Part shown: positions 23,279-30,300 of the stretch, in pieces
Numbering within the stretch: position 1 is the first letter of the stretch
Layout of the letters: each line of letters opens with the position of its first letter
Assembly: GCA_017464525.1 (NCBI GenBank)
Contig: JAFTZM010000041.1
Span: forward strand, 117,518 to 181,517
Source: Clostridia bacterium
GTDB lineage: Bacteria; Bacillota; Clostridia; Oscillospirales; QAKW01
DNA length: 64,000 nt
Reading direction: 5' to 3'
Position numbers and translations under genes: made by a program
The notes under the pieces: model-generated
Database searches by the model: none
The model's input: only the letters and a program-made list of their open reading frames with translations
What the model was told of the DNA's origin: nothing

Positions 23279-24258
23279 ACGCTATTTTAGTCAACAACGA
23301 CAATTCTTTAAGCTGGAGCTATGTCCCCGATCCCGTCATCAAAGCCGATGAGGTTTTGGTGGAGATCCACGCCGCCGCCCTCAACCGGGCGGATCTCATG
23401 CAACGGGCAGGGGATTATCCCCCTCCCCCGGGATGCCCCGAATGGATGGGGCTGGAGATCGCCGGCGTCATCACCGAAATGGGGGAAGAAGCTAAGGCAA
23501 ATTCCCATTGGAAGATCGGCGACAAGGTCTGCGCCCTGCTGGGGGGCGGCGGTTACGCCGAATATGCGGCGGTGCGGTATGATATGCTGATGCCGGTGCC
23601 GACCAACTGCTCCATGGTGGAGGCCGCCGCCATCCCCGAGGCCTTTGCCACCGCCTACCTGAACCTCTTTATCGAGGGCGACCTGAAGGAGGGCAACACC
23701 CTCCTGATGCACGCCGGTGCCAGCGGCCTGGCCAGCGTCATCATCCCCATGGCCAAAGCCTTTGGCGCACGGGTCATCACCTCGGTGCTGGACGATGAAA
23801 AGGCCGCCTCCATCGCCCACCTGAAGGCTGATCGCATCATCAACTTTGCCCATGAAAAGACTGCCGACGTTCTCAAAGCGGAGCTGGAGTCGGGGCACAG
23901 CGTGGATGTGGCCATCGACTGCTTGGGCGGCGCCCCCATGGGGGATTGCCTCCCTTACCTGACCCACGGCGCCCGCTGGATCATGATCGCCGCCCTGGCC
24001 GGCACCAAGACCGAGATCGACCTGAAAAATATCTATGTCCGCAATGTGCGGATCATCGGCTCCACCCTCCGCTCCCGTACCCCGGAGATGAAGGCCTTCA
24101 TCCTCAGCGAGCTGGTCAAAAACGTCTGGCCCAAGATCGAAAGCGGTGCCGTCAAACCCACTATCTATAAGGTCCTTCCCATCACCGAGGCCGAGGAAGC
24201 CCACGCCATCCTGGAGCGAGGCGAAAACGTCGGCAAGGTGGTGCTGACCGTCAAATAA
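23275..24258 (+). CDS. Quinone oxidoreductase-like (PIG3/QOR) MDR enzyme
   Basis: 327 residues from ATG 23275, overlapping the previous stop and preceded by GGAGGAACAAA. The N-terminal stretch 'ALNRADLMQRAGDYPPPPGC' and 'GLEIAGVI' are the signature of the PIG3/TP53I3 quinone oxidoreductase branch; NADPH site 'LMHAGASGLASVIIPMAKAF'. No zinc ligands. In this operon it probably reduces an enone-like intermediate rather than a free quinone. Last gene before a strong terminator. Confidence 0.9.
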   Translation: MNAILVNNDNSLSWSYVPDPVIKADEVLVEIHAAALNRADLMQRAGDYPPPPGCPEWMGLEIAGVITEMGEEAKANSHWKIGDKVCALLGGGGYAEYAAVRYDMLMPVPTNCSMVEAAAIPEAFATAYLNLFIEGDLKEGNTLLMHAGASGLASVIIPMAKAFGARVITSVLDDEKAASIAHLKADRIINFAHEKTADVLKAELESGHSVDVAIDCLGGAPMGDCLPYLTHGARWIMIAALAGTKTEIDLKNIYVRNVRIIGSTLRSRTPEMKAFILSELVKNVWPKIESGAVKPTIYKVLPITEAEEAHAILERGENVGKVVLTVK

Positions 24259-24265
24259 GCCATGC

Positions 24266-24292
24266 CCGGCAGATCACTCTGCCGGTTTTTTT
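24266..24292 (+). terminator. Rho-independent terminator of the MDR-Gfo operon
   Basis: CCGGCAGA / TCTGCCGG with a TCAC loop and seven T. Confidence 0.9.
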
Positions 24293-24297
24293 GTTTT

Positions 24298-24331
24298 ATT
24301 GCATAATTTCCAAGCACAAAATTTATGCAAT
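24298..24331. repeat. Inverted repeat at the edge of the AT-rich island
   Basis: ATTGCATAA / TTATGCAAT, perfect 9-bp arms separated by 16 bases. No T-run follows, so an operator or a recombination-site half is more likely than a terminator. Confidence 0.4.
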
Positions 24332-24364
24332 TTGATGTTTTTATGTGAAATTGTCAATTTGATA

Positions 24365-24393
24365 TTGTGTATTATGATCATTTGTGCTATTAT
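24365..24393 (+). promoter_or_regulatory. Promoter in the AT-rich island
   Basis: TTGTGT-N17-TATTAT, upstream of the 13-codon ORF and the protease gene. Confidence 0.45.
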
Positions 24394-24437
24394 ATAATTA
24401 TAAATTACAATTTTTTTGAAAGAAGGGAGGGTATACG

Positions 24438-24479
24438 ATGAAAGAAATGTACCTAAAACCTGCACAATCCATTTTTTGA
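24438..24479 (+). CDS. 13-codon ORF with a strong ribosome site (leader or truncated peptide)
   Basis: ATG 24438 follows GAAGGGAGGG at ideal distance and encodes MKEMYLKPAQSIF before TGA. The N-terminus M-K-x-x-Y-x-K-P is common in short clostridial peptides and contains a YxxP as in lasso-type leaders. The TGA follows a T6 run (24472-24477); deleting one base there extends the frame to 32 residues ('FESYNFKYILRNK...'), so this may be a frameshifted small gene. No modifying enzymes are encoded nearby, so a RiPP role is not supported. Confidence 0.35.
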   Translation: MKEMYLKPAQSIF

Positions 24480-24564
24480 AAGTTATAATTTCAAATATAT
24501 TTTACGTAATAAAGTGGTCGATCTTCTGTATAAGTAAGTTCTTCTTTAGAATGGAGGAAATAAC

Positions 24565-25849
24565 ATGAAAAAACGCATTGTAAAGATTTTGGCTTTATTT
24601 TTAGTTATCTGCCTATCTCTGAGTATTACTGCTCATGCGCAAGGCAGTATAGCGAATCAAATTGAAGAGAAAGTAACTACGTATGTAAAAGACTCTGTAT
24701 CAACCATGAAAGAGCTCATAAAAGCAGAAGCACCTGCGAAAGCGCAAGACGGAAAATTACGCTCTGCACTAAAAAAATCCGCACAAAACTCAAAAACCGC
24801 ATCTGAAAATATTGATTTAAACGATTACTTTGGAGGATCATATTTAAATGATGAAAGAATATTAACGATTAATGTAACCACAGATGACCCCAAAGTGATT
24901 TCCGCATTTAAAACCGCCGCCGGATCTGAAAACGTAATCATCCGACATGTAGACTATCGATATGACGATTTGGAAACTCTTTCCGATTCCTTTTATCAAT
25001 TGGTGTTGCGATCTCCGTCAAGATAATTCCTTATCTGAGCAACAAAGAGAGATGGTTTTCAGCATTACCGAAAGTTATAGCGATGTTTTCACCAACAGAC
25101 TTATCGTGGGCATCCATGAACTCACGCAGGAAAAGACCGATCTTTTCTGGGAAATATTTGGTCTCCCTTCTAATATGATCACCTTAAAATCATCTCAAAA
25201 AAGCAGACCTTATGTCACTGTTCGCCCCGGAAGTGGAATATATGCATCTGCGAGTGATTCAAGTAGTAGCGGCTGGCCTCATGCAAGTGTTGGCTTTAGA
25301 GCATATCGTATAAATCCCAGTGGAACAAGAATTAACGGATTTACTACTGCAGGTCATGTAGGAATGACCATGTCTAGATTATATCGAACTGGAACTTTGG
25401 TTGGAAATTTATACGATTATAGATATGAAGGAACTAGTGATTTTGCCTTTTATGATGCTACATCAGGCACCACATTAAGCAACATAACAGCTTATTCCGA
25501 TGACATGGGCAACGATTCAGACGTCGTATCGTTGGACGCTTCCTATGTATTAACCAATAATGTATCTTATAATTCTTTAATCATGAAGGTCGGATCCAGA
25601 ACCTTTTACTCTCACGGATATTTGGTGGATACAAATTATACAGCACATTATGATGATGCAATAATAACAAATCTGATTAGAACCAGCGCAAAAGCTTTAG
25701 CAGGAGATAGTGGCGGAGCTGTTTTTGTTGAATATGGTGGAAAATACTGTATTCTGGGAAATATCAGCGGTGGAGATGGAACTTACTCCTATGTAACCAA
25801 GTTCGAAATCGCCCGTACCGCACTTGATTCGACAATTTATCTCTACTAA
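24565..25849 (+). pseudogene. Secreted trypsin-like (S1) serine protease gene with a frameshift
   Basis: Frame 1 (24565-25026, GGAGGAAATAAC upstream) starts with a signal peptide 'ILALFLVICLSLSITAHAQ' and a pro-region. Near 25005-25015 the frame must shift by one base to continue in the second frame, which ends at 25849. That part carries an alpha-lytic-protease/streptogrisin-like catalytic domain: His in 'FTTAGHVG', Asp in 'TSDFAFYD', Ser in 'AGDSGGAVF'. Joined product about 427 residues. The triad is intact, so the break is recent or an assembly error. Base composition is far more AT-rich than the flanking operons. The 3' end was copied downstream (26303-26357). Confidence 0.8.
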
Positions 25850-26211
25850 TTGCATGTACTCGAGGTTTTAAAATGAATATTATAAAAAACAAAGTTTGGA
25901 TAATTGTCAGTGCAATACTATTAGTACTTTGTGTTGTTCTATCCGTATTCTCTATTACATTATATAAAAAAAGCAAAGAGCCCTATCCCCCGGCAGTACT
26001 GGAAGCCGTGCTCACACAGATCGGAGCAGAAGATAAAGACCGCTTCGGCGTACGCTGGAGCAATGGTGGCGGAATTGGCCGAGACGGCAAACTTTATATT
26101 AATGTATATAAATACTGCGAAAATATCGATGAAATCGTGGCTGAACTCAAAGAAAAGTACGGCGACTATATTCATTTCGAATATGCAGAAAGTTTAAATT
26201 GGAAGTAAATG
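25795..26211. repeat. 417-bp direct repeat, copy 1
   Basis: Spans the last 55 bases of the protease gene, the short gap and the whole 111-residue gene. Copy 2 lies exactly 508 bases downstream. Confidence 0.85.
25873..26208 (+). CDS. Small membrane-anchored protein, copy 1
   Basis: 111 residues. One N-terminal membrane helix ('VWIIVSAILLVLCVVLSVFS') with positively charged N-end, then about 80 residues expected outside, beginning 'KKSKEPYPPAVLEAVL' and ending 'KYGDYIHFEYAESLNWK'. No family recognised. The ribosome site is poor (GAGGTTTTAAA, weak GAGG). It follows the protease gene by 23 bases. A close paralog lies 508 bases downstream; the variable middle (residues 48-70) contrasts with nearly identical ends. 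Confidence 0.7.
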   Translation: MNIIKNKVWIIVSAILLVLCVVLSVFSITLYKKSKEPYPPAVLEAVLTQIGAEDKDRFGVRWSNGGGIGRDGKLYINVYKYCENIDEIVAELKEKYGDYIHFEYAESLNWK

Positions 26212-26302
26212 AAGCCGTTTGCCATATAACTCCTCTCTACATCTACACCCTTAAAGACGCTGTACTATCTGATTCGTTTGTTCAAACACATTTCGAATAT
26301 GA

Positions 26303-26719
26303 AACCAAGTTCGAAATCGCCCGTACCGCACTTGATTTGACAATTCATCTCTACTAATTGCATGTACTCGAGGTTTTAAAATGAATACTATAAAAAACAA
26401 AGTTTGGATAATTGTCAGTGCAATACTATTAGTACTCTGTGTTATTCTATCCGTATTTTCATATACACTATATACAAAAAGCAAAGAGCCCTATCCCCCG
26501 GCAGTGCTGGAAGCCGTACTCGCCAAAATTGAAAAAGAATATAAAGATCGTTATGATGCACGCTGGATTAATTCAGCAGAAATCGACCGGCACGGCAAGC
26601 TAAGGCTATATGTCTATAAATACTGTGAAAATATCGATGAAATTGTTTTTGAACTCAAAGAAAAGTACGGCAACTATATTCATTTCGAATATGAAGAAAG
26701 TTTGAATTGGAAGTAAATG
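26303..26719. repeat. 417-bp direct repeat, copy 2
   Basis: Begins with an orphan copy of the protease 3' end (still readable as 'TKFEIARTALDLTIHLY' and stop), then the second 111-residue gene. The ends of the two copies are nearly identical while the middle has diverged. Confidence 0.85.
26381..26716 (+). CDS. Small membrane-anchored protein, copy 2
   Basis: 111 residues, paralog of the gene at 25873-26208: same helix ('VWIIVSAILLVLCVILSVFS'), same 'EPYPPAVLEAVL' start of the outer part and 'YKYCENIDEIV' segment, but a different, more charged middle ('KEYKDRYDARWINSAEIDRH'). Function unknown. It arose from the 508-bp tandem duplication that also copied the end of the protease gene. Confidence 0.7.
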   Translation: MNTIKNKVWIIVSAILLVLCVILSVFSYTLYTKSKEPYPPAVLEAVLAKIEKEYKDRYDARWINSAEIDRHGKLRLYVYKYCENIDEIVFELKEKYGNYIHFEYEESLNWK

Positions 26720-26724
26720 GTAAA

Positions 26725-27345
26725 ATGAAGATCACCCCATTGATCTACGGCTACTCCCGGATGAAGGAAAGCATGGCGTTTATAGAGGGAGATCCCAACC
26801 GGGATCTCCCCATTTCCTTTACCTTTTACCTGATCCAGGCCGAAAGCTTCAACATTCTGGTGGATACCGGCTGCACCACCATGCCCGGCTGGGAGATGAC
26901 CGATTTCCGGGGGCCGGTGGCGGCCCTCCGGGAGGTGGGGCTGGCCCCGAAGGACATCACCCACCTGCTCATCACCCACGCCCACCACGACCACATCGAG
27001 ATGGCGGGGCTTTATGAAAACGCCGCTGTATTTATCCAGAAAAAAGAGTACGAAAAGGGCAAAAAATACTTCAATAGCGATGCAAAAATCACCCTTTTTG
27101 AGGAAAAAATCACGCCGATTCCGAACATTCCGAACATCCAAATGGTCTGCATCGGCGGTCACTCCCCCGGCTCCTGCATCGTAGAGATCGGCAACACCGT
27201 CATCGCCGGGGATGAATGCTACACCCGCCGTAACCTCACTAAAAAAATTCCCACCGGCTCCAGCTCCGATCCCCAAAAAAGCCGCGCCTTCATCGAAAAA
27301 TACAGCGATCCGAAATATACCGTGCTTTTATGCCACGAAAAATAA
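26725..27345 (+). CDS. MBL-fold metallohydrolase
   Basis: 206 residues from ATG 26725 (the only weak ribosome site is GGTAAA, so the start is not certain). Metal site 'THAHHDH' (HxHxDH), 'GGHSPGS' and terminal 'LLCHEK' give the usual His/Asp ligands; 'ILVDTGCTT' supplies the strand before it. Overall layout is that of lactonase-like single-domain MBL hydrolases. Composition returns to the GC-rich style of the genome here, so the AT-rich island ends at about 26720. Substrate unknown. Confidence 0.88.
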   Translation: MKITPLIYGYSRMKESMAFIEGDPNRDLPISFTFYLIQAESFNILVDTGCTTMPGWEMTDFRGPVAALREVGLAPKDITHLLITHAHHDHIEMAGLYENAAVFIQKKEYEKGKKYFNSDAKITLFEEKITPIPNIPNIQMVCIGGHSPGSCIVEIGNTVIAGDECYTRRNLTKKIPTGSSSDPQKSRAFIEKYSDPKYTVLLCHEK

Positions 27346-27375
27346 TGGCTTCCCAAAGGAAGCCATTATTTTTAT
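27341..27375. terminator. Bidirectional terminator
   Basis: AATAATGGCTTCC / GGAAGCCATTATT with a CAAA loop and T-run; between the MBL gene and the end of the leftward dockerin gene. Confidence 0.88.
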
Positions 27376-30300
27376 TCAGAAAGTCCTTGCAGCAGGGTTA
27401 CTGCATCGAAGATAGATACTCTGCCATCCTGATTACAATCGGCAACTGCTTGGTTAAGATCCATGCTGTTACCCACCAGATACTGTAATACCAGAATGGC
27501 GTCGGCAGTCTCAACTGCGCCGCTGCCGTTGACATCTCCCCGAAGCAGGCCGATGATCTCGGTATTTTCGGTGAACACAGCGGTCTCCGGGCTCTCCTCC
27601 AGCATCCATACCACAGCGGAAGTCTCCGGCAGGGTGATCAGCTTACCGCTAAAGTCGGTATAGCAAAGGGCGGTATCCTCTCCCCAGGAGAAGGTCACCT
27701 GATAGGAGGGCTGCTCCTCTGGTGCTTTCAGTACCGTCTCGCCGTTCTTCACCGTCCATTGGCCGCTGATCTGGGAGAGCAGGTAGGCCAGGGAGCCATC
27801 TGCCAGCATTTCTGCCGTTGCCTGCTTCAGATCGGGCACAGCGGTCTCTCCGTTCCAATAGCAGCGGGAGACAGTACCATGGTTATTCACGTTGGCGGAG
27901 CTGACGTTTTCCATCCCCTCAAAGCTGCCGCCCAGAATCAAGCATCCGCTGATAGTATCCCCGCTGCCCAAGCGGCAGGCGATGAGAGAGGCATCATAAT
28001 AAACCGAATTATCCTCGCTGATGGGAGCGGAGCCGTTGCAATCGATCATCAGCACATTGCGGATGGCGGTGGAGCCATTGGAGGTCACCTCACCCGCCAG
28101 CATACCGGTGCGCTGATAACTTTGGGTCTGGGCGGCGGAGGTAAGCGTACAGCTCTTCAGCAGGATGCGATCCATGGTGATCCCATACCAGGTGGAGCCA
28201 TCCGCACCGCCGCCCAGCAGTAAGCCCTTGCCGCCGAAACTATTGATAAAGGAGGCGGAGCAATGTTCCAGCGTGATATCATAGAAGGAAAGGGAACCGC
28301 CGGGCTGACCCACCAGCAGGCCGGAGATGCCGTAGCCATTGCTGAGGGTGCAATCCTTCATAGTAATATTCTGCAAAACAGCATCGCCGCAGGTGGCATC
28401 GATGAGCGCCGCCTGCTTGGTAGCGGTACCGGTGCGGGCAAAGCCGGTGCAGGTGAGATCTTTCAGGGTACCGGCAAAGCTACTGAACATGGCGGCCTTC
28501 AGCCCAGAGAGGGTATGACCCTGACCGTCGAAGCTGCCGGTAAAGCCGTTAACAGAGGTTGCAACGGAAGAAAGATCCAGGCTTGCGCCCAGCGCCACAT
28601 TTCCGCTGCCCCAGCTGCCATCGTTGACAGCGCTTACCCAATAATTGTACTCCTCCAGGGTGGAGATGAGGTAATATGCAGGCTCTGCGGGGAGGGTGCC
28701 CTTGGCGGCGACGGAAGGATAGGTCTCATAGGAGAGGGTGGTTGCGGCGATGAGCAGCTGCTTTTCTGCCGCATAGAGAGCGGCATCGCTCATCTCTGCC
28801 ATGCCGGCCTGAAGTTCTTCTGCCTGCGCCTGCAAAGCGGCAACCTGCTCCTCTTCAAACCACTTGGTATCCATATTGCTGATACGGTCAATAACCGCCT
28901 GCAGCTCGGTGGTGCGGGTGCCCAACAGCTTGGGCAGGGTCTGCTCCTCTGCTTGGGCGCAATCGGCGCAGGTACGCTTGCGGAGGCCTTCGGCCTCGGG
29001 GGTAGGCTCTGTTACCACTTCCCAATCGCCGTAAGCATGGTCGGAGACCGCGATGGCGGAAAGGATGGCACTGCCGTTGGTAGCACCGTAGGCGGTGGGA
29101 TCCGCCAGCACCAGCTTGATCAGGATCTCATCCGTTTCAGCAGCCTGATAGGCAAAGGTATGCACCACGCTGATCTGACTAGTGCTGCCGATACCGTACT
29201 GCACCGCCTGCACCACGCCGCCGATCCACAGTTCTACCCGGTAATCGGCCTTCCATGAGCCGGCGTAGACCTTGACGACCCGAGGGGCATTGCTGCCGGT
29301 CAGCTTGGCGGTGATGGCGGTATTGACATTGCGGGTGGAGTTGGCATAACGATCCACCGGCTCGCCGGTGCCGTCGGTGGCGGAGAAGGTGAAATAGGTA
29401 TCCTTCACCGTCTGCTGGCGGCCGCCGTTCTCCCAATAAAGGTCGGCGATCACGGACGCATCCTTTTTCTGCACCATATCTGCCAGCTTATAGGTAGAGC
29501 CGGTGAGCTGGACCCAATCCAAGCTTCCTTCGGCGGTGAGATCCACTTCCAAGAAGGTTGTGGGTGCCTGAACGGAAGCAGCGTTTTCGGCGGTGTAGTC
29601 CAATTTTTCCACCGCCACAGCTGCCAGATAGGCACTGCCGTTGGTAGCACCGTGGGCGGTGGGATCCACTAAGGTCAGCCGAAGCTGAACCTCATCGGTC
29701 TCCTTTGCCCGATAATCAAAGATGGTTTCGGAGCTCTTGTTCACAGTACCTGTACTGCAATCCTCAAAAGAAGCCACCTGCCCGTTGATCAGCAGCTCCA
29801 CCCGATAATCGGACTTCCAGCCGCCGGCATAGACCCGCACCCGGCGGGCTTCGCTGCCGCTTGCCAGCTCCACATTGATAGAACTGCCCGCGTTACGGGT
29901 GGAAAGGGCAAATCGGTCAACGGTAGCGGCTGTGCCATCGGTGGCGGTGAAGTTGTAGTAGTGATCCGTCACGGTCTGCTGGCGGCCGTTATTGCCCCAA
30001 TAGATCTTGGTAATGATCTCGGCATCCTTTTTCTGCGCCATGTTGGCAAGAGAGAAGTTGGTGCCGTCGGTCAGCTGAACCCAATCCAGCCCGCCGATGG
30101 CGGTAAGATCCACAGTAGAGAGGGTAGTGGTATGGGTAGCGCCGCGGTTGACCACACGGTTGCCCAAGGTCTCCAGCGGCTGAACATTGGTATAAAGCAC
30201 CCGCCGGGCGGTAACACCGCCCCGGGTGGCGGTCAGGGTGATCTTGCTCTGCACCGGGGCGTGACCATAGGGCGGGAAGGTCACTGCGCCGTTATCGGCC

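Noticed and set aside
24438..24479. Lasso-peptide precursor
   Set aside because: Only a YxxP start is present; no core peptide, no B1/B2/C enzymes within the window.
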